Of a stretch of 64,000 nt of DNA, positions 53,857 through 64,000 are shown piece after piece. The notes below the pieces were generated by a model, which worked only from the letters and a program-made list of their open reading frames with translations, made no database searches and was not told the origin of the DNA. Both the position numbers and the translations under genes were made by a program. This DNA is from Tricholoma matsutake (Eukaryota > Basidiomycota > Agaricomycetes > Agaricales > Tricholomataceae), in NCBI GenBank assembly GCA_026075535.2, contig AP026538.1, positions 13,586,337 to 13,650,336 on the forward strand, read 5' to 3'. Position 1 is the stretch's first letter, and each line of letters starts with the position of its first letter.

Positions 53857-53938
53857 TCACTGCAAATAGAAAAATCCTGCTCCTCTACAACTTCTGACTT
53901 GACCTCCTCTGCAACCTGATCCTTTGCTTCCTCGACAT

Positions 53939-54966
53939 CTACAAGCACCAACAAGTCTTGGAGGAGTTCATCTCACCCCTCAGGGGTGAGCATGCGGATA
54001 TCCTGATGATGGGACACGCTCCAGCCCTGTGCCCAGTTTCCCCACAGCGGCAGCAGAGATCCAACCTACTCACATGGCTGTGGGCTGCATCAACATCCAT
54101 TGGTACTGGGACATTGATGGCTGGTGTGGGAGTCTGATGAACAGGAATGGGGTTAGGGCAGGGAAGGGTTTGATTGAAGGTGTAGGGTGCATGAGTGGTA
54201 GTTGGAGCACAGAATGCAGCATTCAACGCCACATTTGTGAGTCGGTTCTTGTCACAGAGTGAAGCAGCTTCATACCAAGCATAGATATCATCGTCTGCTG
54301 GGCGCCCTTCCAGCATCTGTGCAATCTGGTCTTGAATTTCTTGATTGAGGCCCCGTCGGAACTTCACCACCACTGGTAGCCCACTCCCATATCCTGCCAT
54401 GTCCACCAAATCCTTAAACTCGTCGATATAATCATCCACAGATTGATGCGCCTGGTGGTAAGAGGATGACTTGAGTCATGTCACTGCTCGGTGGCGCTCA
54501 TTGAGGGGGCAAAAGTGGCATACAAACTCGGCTTGGAAGTCACCCCAAGTGGAGAAAGGTAGAGAACTGAGCTCTTTAGTTTGATGCAGAATATGGTCCA
54601 CGTAGAGATAAGCGTGTTCAGACTTCATGTATGTGAAGGCCTAATAAATTTTTGCAGCCTCATCGACAAATTGATGCGACTGGAGACTGATGTATAACTC
54701 ACAGGAATTAAGGAATGCATGTCCCTGCGTACATGCACCATTAAATTGAGCGGGGGGAGACAGTTTGATCTGGGTGTGCTCTTTAGTGGGCGCATTTGGC
54801 AGTACATCGTTATTGGGTGTGCTTGGAGTTGCAATGGGGGGTATATTCATCAGTTAGTTTGGAGGGTCCTGACGAAGTTTTCGATCATAGATTTAAGCGA
54901 ATCAATTTGCGTGCATATTCCGGAAATGTTGCTTTCAAGCGTGTCGAGGCGCTCCAATGCGTCCAT
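53939..54966 (-). pseudogene. G3 gag
   Basis: Minus strand. I take Met at 54966 (MDALERLDTLESNISGICTQ), a short coiled-coil, because the longer frame would begin in the LTR. A frame change near 54850 leads to the capsid-type core: FNGACTQGHAFLNSCELYI, FSTWGDFQAEFVCHF, DDYIDEFKDLVDMAGYG, VVKFRRGLNQEIQDQIAQML. The zinc knuckle CCRCGETGHRAGACP lies near 54015-54060. Stops at 54643 (TAG from CAG) and 54478 (TGA from CGA) are C-to-T changes. Confidence 0.85.
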
Positions 54967-55131
54967 GTCGCTAGGGGGCACGTTTGGCAAAAATGGCAGT
55001 GCAGTAAAGGCGGGACTGTCTGGAACGGTGTGTAGGGAGTCTGTGGAGCTTTGGGAAGCATCGTCCACTCTGTACCTGCCTATCTTGGGCAGTGCATTCG
55101 TGATTTCGGGCCTTAGGGGAGAGTTTTTTAC

Positions 55132-55566
55132 TATAAGGGCAACCTCAGCCTCTAGCAAAGGGAAATCTGAAGTTGAAATTATACTACATATTACAGGGAT
55201 TGGGGACGCAACTAGCAAAGGGAAATCCGAAGAGAAAACTCTAAGGATCCCTTTGCTGATGCCCAGTATATGTGAAGACGACAAAAATCAAATAATAACC
55301 TAAATAATAACCTAAAAATAGAAAAGGCGGAGATAGGCAGATCAAGGCCACTGAATGACATCATACCAAGGGGTAGATGTTGGAAAGGTGCTCCGCCTCT
55401 AAATATAAAACTGTCAATGTGCACAAACATGATAGAAAGGGAAATTAGTAATAAAATCTGGAAAAATCATAGAAAATGAAGAATAGAAGGAAATGAAGTG
55501 AGGAAAAATATAGAACGAATGTAAAAAATAGGAGAAACACACAGGGCACCCTCTAGTCCCCTTACA
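55132..55566 (-). repeat. G3 5' LTR (435 bp)
   Basis: Outer end TGTAAGGGGACTAGAGG (minus strand), inner end GCCCTTATA. Related LTRs: 43074-43510 and 30696-31070. Confidence 0.9.
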
Positions 55567-56424
55567 AGTTCCTTTGTGATTTGCAGCACTGACATTCTTC
55601 ATTCTATTTTTACTTTACAGATTACACAATTCTCCTCGATGAAGACACACCACCCACAGGACGTGTCAGTCACACTTTTGCTCACATTTCCCAGCTTCCT
55701 CAGCCTCCGCGCCGACAGCACAGCACCCGTTCTGAAGGATCAGTACCTGACATTTCATTTGATTTTTATTTTCCTTTTATAGTCTTATTTTCGTACCTTA
55801 ATACCTCGACGATCCGCAACGTCAAGCATCAACATAATTTGGCCACCTAAAATCTCGACGGGTCTAGCAACTGGATGGTAGGGTCGAGAGGTCATGTTTG
55901 AGTGCTCTCCGCACTTGCTGGGGGCACAAGTTGTGTCCCACAAATAGAGAGTCTCTATGATGAACCTTTCCCTGAGTAATTCCCAGCCTGTGAAACCCTG
56001 AGACAAGGACCCGACACTGCCAATCTGATGTCACCCACCTCGCGAACCATAGCCTTATTTCGAATTCTATCAATACTCCTCAAAATGGACACTTCCCTTT
56101 CTTTTTAGTTTCTCTTCTTGTTGTTTGGTCCTGTCAATGCAAGACAATGCATGCGACATCGTACCTACCTTGTTTGTATTTAGGTGTCCTCCCACCTGTT
56201 GAATGGAGCATATTCCTTCTTCCTCCCACTTTTTCACGCCCTCCATCTAAGTTATTCAGTAAGAGCAGGGGGAGAAGGGATTCAATGGGTAACTTGAATA
56301 CTTAGCTTATAATCTACACCTTGGTGTGTAGAAACTTGAGAGACTTAGTTGACTTTAAGGAATAACTTAGATGGAGGGCATGAAAAAGTGGGAGGAAGAA
56401 GGAATATGCTCCATTTGACAGGTG

Positions 56425-57160
56425 GGAGGATACTTGAATGTCCAGGTATCTACTCAGGTACTTACATTCATCCAAGTTGTATGTCCAAGTAAGGACTCAA
56501 ATAGGTAACAGTAGGTACTTGAGTAAGTACCAGGATGTGCAGGTGAGTACTCCAATAGGTGCCAGTACTAGGTACCTGGGTAAGTACTTGGATGTACAAC
56601 TTGGATGTGCAAGTGGTACTTGAGTACATACCTGGACACACAAGTAGATATTAAGTAAGTACTTGGATATACAAGTAAGTACTCAAATAGATACTAGTAG
56701 GCACTGCTTGGACATACAAGTAAATACTCAAATAACCACTGGCAGGTACTTGGATATACAAATAAGTACTCAAATAGGTACCAGCAGGTACTTGAGTAAG
56801 TACTTGTGTGTGCAAGTGAGTACTTGAGTAGATACCTGAACATGCAGGTAGATATAAAGTAGGTTTTTGGATATGCAAGTAAGTACTCAAATAGGTGCAA
56901 GTAGGTACTTGAGTAAGTACTTGGACATAAAACTTGGATGAATGTAAGTACCTGAGTAGATACCTGGACATTCAAGTAGGTACTTGGATATACAAGTAAG
57001 TACTTGGATAAGTACTAGTCAGTACTCAAATAGGTGCCAGTAAGTACTTGAGTAAGTACTTGGACATACAACTTGGATGTGCAAGTGAGTACCTGAGTAG
57101 ATACCTGCCAGTGGACATGTAGGTACTCAGACATGGAAGTAGATACTTGCAACAGCAGAC
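56425..57160. repeat. complex minisatellite of GTACTTG / AAGTAAGTACT words
   Basis: About 50-nt units (AGGTACTTGAGTAAGTACTT, GGATATACAAGTAAGTACTC, AAATAGGTGCCAGT) with internal palindromes AAGTACTT and GAGTACTC. Units vary in order. ORFs full of YLSTYL and QVPT are artefacts. Dense palindromic words like these also occur in transposon subterminal regions, but no TIR was found. Confidence 0.85.
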
Positions 57161-57428
57161 CTGCATGTGCAGACATCTGCTAATAATACTTTCCCAATCT
57201 AGCAAATTTCTTCTTATATACTTCCCATAGAGTAATTTGACAGTATTGAATAAACAACACTTCAATGCTTCCAATATTCCCTGGCTTTAGTATGGTGAAG
57301 GTATGGGGTGCATGACTACTCTTTTTGTTTGTGTACTTCCATGATATTCCAAGCATACTGACACAGAGGTTTTCTAGATCTTATATGCACAAGTCACTAA
57401 TGTGGAGGTATGGTAATCAACAAACAGC

Positions 57429-57654
57429 CTCTGTAAAAACGGAAATTTCCGAGAGTCACATGACCATTAGGTGCAAGTCAACAAAGTCAGGTAAATCTTA
57501 AAAAACTGGTCAAAATGTCAGGTCAAAGTCATGTCATGCATTTTTCTGACATGACTTTGACCTGACATTTTGACCAGTTTTTTAAGATTTACCTGACTTT
57601 GTTGACTTGCACCTAACCATCACATGACTCTCAGAAATTTCCTTTTTTACAGAG
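57429..57654. mobile_element. 226-bp foldback element, near-perfect inverted repeat
   Basis: The arms of about 105 nt (CTCTGTAAAAACGGAAATTT ... and its complement) enclose a loop of roughly 15 nt around GTCATGCATTTTTCTGAC. Only a handful of mismatches. No TSD that I can defend. Confidence 0.88.
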
Positions 57655-58599
57655 AATCAGCATACTTGCAACATACTTCTGGGCTAGTATCTTGACAGTA
57701 TTAGGAATACTTCCAAGATACTTACATAATACCCCATCAGGGGTATTGTGCCCTGCACCTAGTGATGTGTGCACTTGTTTGGAACTCTTCTGGTTAGCAC
57801 ATAGGTAAGCTACACTGAACTGAATAATATGGTCTATCAAATGCATACAGTGTATTGAATGATACAGGTTCAGTGGACGCTGTCGAATGCTCTCATAGTA
57901 TGTATAACATGTACTAGTATCAAATGAATACACTTTTACAATTCTTGCTTGTGATACACTATGAAGAATGTTAATATACAGATCAGAGATACTGTTGGAC
58001 ATGGTACCCAGCAATGGCATCGGCGTAGAAGTAAGTACAGCATCGGCATCAGGCACCACTTCACCATAACAGTACAACCTAGCTGCATGTACTATAGTGA
58101 ATTACAATGCTTGGTATAGAAGTGCATAGGAGACTGTATATGGCCTAGCTATGGGCAATGATGCAATAATTCATTCTATGTAGTGCAGACCTACTAAATG
58201 GGTCTTTTACAATTCTTGCTTGTGATACACTATGAAGAATGTTAATAGACAGATTGGTGACCTATGAGATAGCATTGGACATGGTATTCAGCAACGGCAA
58301 CAGCAACAGCAATGGCAATGGCAATGGCAACAGCATAGATGTGTGGTAAGAATCTAATACTGTTGATGAAATAGTCACAGTCATCAGCATTGGCATCAGC
58401 AGACACATTGGCACAGAAATCTACATCAATATCAACATCAGCAGCAGCAGACAGACACTTTGGGGTGGAAATCTATATATCAAGAGCATCAGCAATGGGC
58501 ATTAACAAACCAGATGCACAATGGGCACAGGCAGTATGAATGAACAAAATCAACAAAACACCAGTGTTCATCCTGGCTAAAATAACAATGTCAGTACTA
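57655..58599 (-). other. low-complexity remnants with a 90-nt direct duplication
   Basis: TTTTACAATTCTTGCTTGTG through TTGGACATGGTA occurs at about 57934-58003 and 58206-58285. GGCAACAGCAATGGCAATGG runs (58295-58335) resemble those at 17 kb, supporting that this piece and 10-21 kb were once one region. A minus-strand ORF at 57631-58077 has no recognisable domain. Confidence 0.45.
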
Positions 58600-58732
58600 G
58601 CTAATTGTATGAACCGGCAGGATTGGCCATGTTGTCATCATGGGACAATGATCTGATTTGAATGTCTGAGAACCTGTGTTCAAATGATTTCAGATTATAT
58701 TCCATCCTTTCCTTCAAGGTCGCATATGTCTT
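58600..58732 (-). pseudogene. continuation of the coiled-coil-like protein from 21032
   Basis: On the minus strand, directly next to the copia 5' LTR, the frame reads YATLKERMEYNLKSFEHRF ... NMANPAG and then a possible intron (acceptor TTTTAG near 58578). Joined to the plus-strand exon at 20880-21032 with one copy of the AAGAC/GTCTT TSD, it forms one open reading frame. Function unknown. Confidence 0.6.
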
Positions 58733-59074
58733 TGTTGAGAATCACACCATGAGTGCACACTTTGATGCGTGTGTTTGATGTGTGTGCTATATTTAGCATG
58801 TCCCTTTGAGGCGCATGTTTGTATGCATGCCACTGATTCCTTTATACCTCGTCCTTTCTTTATTCCATGACACTTATATATACAGTATACAGTTACCCAA
58901 CCACCTCAGTCACTTATACAGAGACTGAGGTGAGTACCGTCATACTTAGATGTGAGTCTTTACTTACTGTACCAATAGTTTGATCTTGTTTACACTAGGT
59001 ACAGTATACACGAATACAGTCACTTATACAGAGACTGAGTTTGATCTTGTTTATACTAGGATTGATTTTCTACA
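58733..59074 (+). repeat. copia 5' LTR (342 bp)
   Basis: TGTTGAGAATCACACC ... GATTTTCTACA, flanked on the left by GTCTT (58728-58732). Identical length to the LTR at 21033-21374 with a few substitutions, and it contains the same TACTAGGTACAGTATACACG-like internal repeat. Confidence 0.88.
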
Positions 59075-59292
59075 GGTTATGGGCCACTCCCGTCGCACCT
59101 AGACAATGGTAGAAATTCTCCTAGCCACTCGACGCTTGCATACATCATTTTTTGATCGATCTGCCCAATCACTAGATCTCGGATCACAAATTAACGGAAT
59201 TGGGTTTCCCGACACGTTATTCCCTCCCCTTTGTCTTTCAAATGCTTTCCGTTTGCCAATACCCTTTTATCCTCTTCTTGACCATTTCCACT

Positions 59293-62200
59293 ATGACTGC
59301 CGAAACCAGCCCGCCATCCATTTCCCTCATCAAATTATCCATTCAAGACTCCGGGGAGAAACTGGACAAGCTCAAATCCAACTACAAAGAGTGGTGCGAG
59401 GAAATCACTATCGCCCTATCCTTGAATGGTCTTTATGAGTATGTTACTGGTGACATTACTGAACCTACATCTATGGAACCATGGGCCCTCGCCAACTGGA
59501 AGGCTAATTCGCGCCTTGCATATGCTTTTTTAGCCTCCAGTATCTCTCCTTCCAAGCACCTTTTTATCGACATCAAGAAGGGTCCTGATGTCAATTGGAC
59601 GACACTCAAGGACCATCATCAGAAAGAAGGACCTGTTCATCAGGTTCAGTTACTCCAGCAGGCACTTTCTATTCAGTGCACGAAGGACATTCCACTCCCT
59701 GAAATGGCAGAGAAGATTTGCAATCTTATAGAACAAGCTTTTTCCATGGGAGACATCAAAGCCGATCTCCTATGTTGTATCGCACTCCTTAATTCCCTTA
59801 GCGACAACTTTCCTCACGCATGTTTGATCATATCCCGTGATATTGCCGCTTTGACCGCTGCTTCCTCATATGGGTCCAAAGACATTCATTTATTCCTGGA
59901 GAATGAACAGTCCTTACTCGAGAATGATCAGCGTAACGACTCCCGTTCTCCTGTCGCTCTCACTGCTCGTGCAAAACCTCCCAAATCATCCAACATACCT
60001 ACTTGCAGGAACCCGGTTTGTAAAAGAACTGGACATACAATGGAGTATTGTATTAAGCCTGGAGGAGGTATGGCTGGGAAGACTATTGAGGAATCTAAGG
60101 CAGCTCGTAAGTTAGCACTCGAGAAAAAGACACCGGGATCGAAGATTCCGATCACAGTAAAGGACGTCAATGGGCGCGCGTTTACAGTCATGGTTGATTC
60201 TGAAGCCGATGTACCCACCCCGCCTCGCTCAGAATTTGCTGGCCTTGCCAGTGATCCCATTCCCACTGCTACTATTGACGAAGTGGAATATGACGGTTGG
60301 GTTGTCATTGAGGCGGAGGCAACTACTACCATAGATTGGAGTCAACACACTTCCACACCCACTGACAACGCATTCGCTGCTGAACCACTTAACCAAACCC
60401 ACCACACCCAACTATCCTTAGATGACTACCCATTCATTGTTGACTCAGGTGCAACCGTGCATATTTCACCTGATCGAAGTGATTTCCTCACCCTTCGTCC
60501 AACTCCACCCCAATCTGTCAGAGGCATTGGAGGGACTTCAATTGCTGCCGTTGGCATCGGTGATGTCAAACTTCGGATAGCCTGAGGTGCATCAATCATT
60601 TTATGTAATGTGCTATACATACCACATTCAGCAGTCCACCTCGTCTCTGTAGGTATACTGGTCGATGACTCCAACGCCATAACACATGGCAACAACTCAG
60701 AATGTTGGATCACTGATAAGTCCATGGGCGTGCTTATCGCACATGGATCCCGCCTTTCCAAGAAACTTTACTCCTTAAATCTTCGCTCTGCCACTGCTGA
60801 TCATGCATTCACTGTACACAAGTCTCCCACCTTAGAGATGTGGCACCGTCGCCTCGGCCATGCAAATTACCAATCACTCTGGGATATGGCAAAGAAGGGG
60901 ACGCTCACAGGTGCGCCCGTCATCTCCACTCTCAAACCACCCAAATGTGAATCATGTGTTCTGGGTAAACAGATGAAAATGTCAGTACTGAAGAAGCGTG
61001 AAGAGGGACCTGGGCATAGAGTGACAAGGAAGCTGGAGAAAGTTTGGGTGGATCTATCAGGGCCACATGCCATACAATCACGTATTGGGAATTCATAGGT
61101 TATGGATATTGTTGATGACTATACCTCATTTCCTTGTTCGATACCACTTCATAACAAAGACAATTCATTTTCGGAACTAAAGGCCTGGGAACTTGCCCAA
61201 GAAGCTGAGACTGGACTCAAGGTTGGGACATATATCACTGATAATGGCAAATTAAAATCGCATGAAATGGAAGCTTGGTTGAAGACCCGGGGGACTGATC
61301 ATCGATTCACCTCCCCCCACACTTCAGCACATATTGGCCATGTTGAATGCATGCATCGAATGCTTATGGCAAAAGCACACACAATGCAAATTTATGCACA
61401 TTTACCACCTTACCTCTGGGATGAATTTTACCTCACAGCTTCCCACCTACATGCCAAAACCACTACCCATTCCCTCAAGGGTTGTACCCCTTGGGAACTA
61501 TGGTTCGAGAGAAAACCTGACTACTCATACCTCCGTGAAATTGGGTGTCATGCTTTTGTACTCATTCCCAAGAAGGATAATCCAAAAATATTCGAACGTT
61601 CAATTGAATGTGTATTAATCAGGTATGATCCAAAGTCCAAATCTTATCAATGTTATAACTGTGCTATGCGGAAAATTCACAGTTCTTACCATGTGAGGTT
61701 CCTTGAAAGTCACGACGGCCATATACCCCTCACACCCAACAACTCCGGGAATGACGAAACAGTCGACCACACTGCAGGGGATGAACAGACCCTCAGGCCC
61801 TTGTCACCAAATGATGATGATGATGACGTACCCTTAACCAAACAACTTCTGCCCAACCAAAATAACCATGTCATGGTCGACCCACCTGCTCCTGAACCAC
61901 CACACCGCTCATCATGCATACCCATCCCCACTGAGAAACATTCAAGTGGAGGACCAGACATCACAAGAACCACAGCAGCTGTTCAAGAATTGAGGGAGAG
62001 CACCGCCTGGATCAAGGAAGCACGACGGGAATGGCGGGCAGCCACTGTAGCTGCACGCATGGACCCTGACCACACACCAGATCCGATGATCAATCATGAT
62101 CATGACGTCATCACAGAACTATTCAACAACCTTGACCTTGGTGATCAGGCACATCAATTCCACGCCTTGATCTTGGAGATGGTAGATTTTGATCCCGAAT

Positions 62201-63249
62201 CACTGGAATTTGAGGATGATCCTAAAACATGGGAGGAGGCTAGAAGTTCTGTTGATGCTGAGAGATAGAGAGAGGGTTATTTAGAAGAGTTGAAATTGCT
62301 GAAAGACATGGGTGTTTACAAACTCATCCCCCGGGACGACGTACTGCAAGGGAAGCGAATCCGAAAAGGGAAACCAATTTTCCACATCAAGCGGGACGAG
62401 ACTGGGAAAGCTGTTAGGTGGAAAGTACATCTGGTTTTCAAGGGTTTTGAACAGATCTATGGAAAGGACTACACCAAAACCACCTCACTGACAGCACGCA
62501 TGGAATCATGGCGAATACTTTTACACCTGGCAGCCTCTCTTGGTTGGGAAGCACAACAAATTGATGTTAAAACTGCATTCCTCTATGGACTACTACCAGA
62601 CAACGAAGTGCAATACATGCAACAACCAGCAGGTTTTGAGGAGTCTGGGAAGGAAGATTGGGTGTGGCAATTACAACGTGGATTGTATGGTATGAAGCAG
62701 AGTGGGCATATATGGAACCAAACACTCAACGCTCAGATGATCAAATGGGGTTTCACTCGCCTATCTTGCGAGTCCTGCATTTATTACCGCAAATCTGACT
62801 CAGGAATTATTATTGCAGCTGTCCATGTTGATGATTACCTGTCGATCGCCTACACAAAGGATGAAAACGAGCATTTCAAGACCCAAATGAAGAAAGTATG
62901 GACTATTTCGGAACTGGGCACTGCACGCTTTATCGTCAGAATTGCTGTCACCTGGGACAGGGCTACTCGAACCGTCGCGCTCTCACAGACCACCTTGATT
63001 GATAAAATCACTGACCAGTTTGGACAGAACGATGCCCACCCAGTATCAGCACCCCTTGAACCCAGTTCCAAATTACGCTGAACAAATCGACAAGCCATGT
63101 CCACTGAGGACCAACTCCAACTCAGTAAACTTCCATACCATTCACTAGTAGGTTGCCTACTCTATTTGGCCATATCTACATGCCCCGACATTTCATATGC
63201 GGTTCAACAACTATCACAATATCTTGATTGTTATTCCTTCAAACACTGG
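59293..63249 (+). pseudogene. copia gag-pol, 5' part (gag, PR, integrase, RT) of the split element
   Basis: Start at 59293 (MTAETSPPS) rather than the longer frame, since the leader before it is noncoding. Gag core: LDKLKSNYKEWCEEI, VTGDITEPT, WKANSRLAYAFLASSI; a partial zinc motif CRNPVCKRTGHTMEYC. Protease: FIVDSGATVHISPD (60436). Integrase: MWHRRLGHANYQSLWD with CESCVLGKQMK, then VMDIVDDYTSF, YITDNGKLK, SAHIGHVECMHRML; the Asp-Asn pair and Glu spacing fit, though the central Lys/Glu region is diverged. RT: VYKLIPRDDV, AQQIDVKTAFLYG, QLQRGLYGMKQSG, VHVDDYLSIA (62823). The copy ends at FKHW where the gypsy LTR begins. Stops at 60583, 61096, 62266 and 63079 kill it. Confidence 0.9.
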
Positions 63250-63650
63250 TGTTAGGGCGACACCCACTATCTGCTAGCTAAGACCATGCGGGTTCTCTCT
63301 ACAAAAGGGGGCGGGATCTGCGCGCGTGATGGGGAAATTGATGGTTTTGATGCAAGGGGTTATTAATAGGTAAGTTTGTTGAGATAGGCCTTTCACACCG
63401 AAAACATAGGTGGAATACCTAAGAGAACACACCTGGGGTCCCCTAGGCATATATTTAGGGTTTATATACTATGTTACATATATTGTACATTGTTGTTACC
63501 GACGCACTCATACATGTGCGTACATTTTGATGCGTGCGAAATAAAATTCTCATGCTATCAAAATGTAGTGTCATTTGGCGTCATGTAGCGTAATTCGACA
63601 TAATAAAATAAAAATGAAAGTTTATTAGGTAATGGGGTGGTTTCCTAACA
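63245..63650 (-). repeat. gypsy B LTR, reverse, splitting the copia
   Basis: 63250-63650 is the reverse complement of the gypsy A LTR (TGTTAGGGCGACACCC ... GGTTTCCTAACA). Flank ACTGG at 63245-63249. Because the element is reversed, this is its 3' LTR. Confidence 0.9.
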
Positions 63651-64000
63651 TTACCCCCCTTTTATGCCTTGACTTCCAGGCAAGAAAATATTATGTTTGT
63701 CCCCTCTGTGAAATTTTGGTAAGGCCGGAATTTCATCCCCTCATACACCATTCTCGCAATGCGATGCGGAGCATTCGGATTACGTTTAAAGAATTGGGCG
63801 ATCGCGTTATGTGCTCGCTTACAATTCTCTTTGGGTTCCCATGAATTATTTTTGTCGGTATAGTTTTTCCACTTTATTAAGAACTCCAATTTGTTCCATT
63901 GAAGATGTGAGTCTAGAATTTCTTCAACTATGTATTCTGGAGCACCTTCTACTATTATCAGAGGTTGCGGAGTAGTTTGTTGGCCAGGAATAGTGGGTGG
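63651..64000 (-). pseudogene. gypsy B chromodomain (element continues past the window)
   Basis: Minus strand, right next to the polypurine tract [33 protein letters not shown] chromodomain sequence, nearly identical to gypsy A (27542-27769) and closer to it than G4 is. The upstream part (PPTIPGQQTTPQP region) is intact at 63960-64000, without the gypsy A frameshift. Integrase and the rest lie beyond the right edge. Confidence 0.88.

Larger units (their letters stand above)
49526..55571 (-). mobile_element. Gypsy chromovirus G3 (6.0 kb) with 5-bp TSD
   Basis: Element 49531-55566, minus orientation, LTRs of 413 and 435 bp, TSD AGTTC at 49526-49530 and 55567-55571. LTR termini TGTAAGG ... CCCTTATA; the final A of the usual CA is preserved but C is T. 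Order on the minus strand: gag, PR, RT, RNase H, integrase, chromodomain. Every domain has stops or lost catalytic residues. Confidence 0.9.
49413..56270. repeat. Repeat H copy 2, split by gypsy G3
   Basis: Left part 49413-49530 (TGTGGTAGGGTGACGAGTCC ...) and right part 55567 to about 56270 match copy 1 at 11599-12500. The G3 TSD AGTTC marks the insertion. At the right, about 56205-56270 (CCTCCATCTAAGTTATTC) is followed by a head-to-head inverted copy of itself at 56360-56430, with the intervening 90 nt reversed relative to copy 1, so this copy has a small local inversion. Confidence 0.6.

Noticed and set aside
56651..57274. Tyr/Leu/Ser-rich ORFs
   Set aside because: Produced by the GTACTTG minisatellite.
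21375..63249. Two independent copies of the same copia family at 21.4 and 59-63 kb
   Set aside because: Both TSDs, both reading frames and complementary content (3' half versus 5' half) show a single element separated by rearrangement.
1..64000. TET/JBP or other cargo genes that sometimes accompany KDZ elements
   Set aside because: I looked for HxD...H dioxygenase-type motifs near the KDZ pieces and saw none that I could support.

Overview
The window looks like a heterochromatin-like, transposon-dominated stretch of an agaricomycete (mushroom-forming) basidiomycete genome. The reasons are spliceosomal introns of 50-65 nt in the one intact gene, chromodomain Ty3/gypsy elements, Ty1/copia elements, a KDZ-type transposase with a CxC2 cysteine cluster, and a strong C-to-T decay signature (CGA to TGA, CAA to TAA) in almost every transposon ORF. 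I cannot name the species. No bacterial, organellar, rRNA or CRISPR features were seen.

Layout. 1-930: copia 3' end truncated by a CCTGG-rich array. 870-21032: a broken host region carrying a minus-strand KDZ transposase and several low-complexity ORFs. It is invaded by an 8.7-kb terminal-inverted-repeat element (B, 1878-10604), which itself holds a PIF/Harbinger element, an inverted-array element (F) and, inside F, another B-like element (C). Two hAT-like MITEs also lie here. 21033-21963: 3' half of a copia element. 21964-28182: gypsy chromovirus A. 28183-30695: truncated gypsy G2. 30696-34991: chimeric LTR pieces and TIR elements. 35000-38700: a low-repeat island with the only intact gene, a nine-exon AMP-forming acyl-CoA ligase (570 aa). 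39200-41700: minisatellites. 41704-49340: B-like elements E and D, gypsy and other LTR fragments. 49526-55571: complete but dead gypsy chromovirus G3. 56425-57654: tandem repeat and a foldback element. 58733-63249: 5' half of the same copia. 63250-64000: start of a second gypsy-A-family copy in reverse orientation.

Two results stand out. First, the two copia halves (21033-21963 minus, 58733-63249 plus) are one element. They share the copia TSD (GTCTT), the gypsy TSD that split it (ACTGG), the copia reading frame and even the host reading frame outside it. The whole interval between the two inverted gypsy copies is therefore an inversion of at least 35 kb (or an equivalent misassembly). Second, the B/C/D/E elements share an unusual architecture: short TIRs with 8-bp TSDs, subterminal direct-repeat arrays, and just inside each array a tRNA-like A-box/B-box module pointing outward and usually followed by a T-run. 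Further in come C/G-rich hairpins, a 22-nt palindrome found about 17 times, and small spliced exons ending in a palindrome abutting the 5' splice site. I do not know a described family with this set of parts.

Apart from the ligase, no gene looks functional. Most retroelement and DNA-transposon ORFs carry stops, frameshifts or catalytic substitutions.
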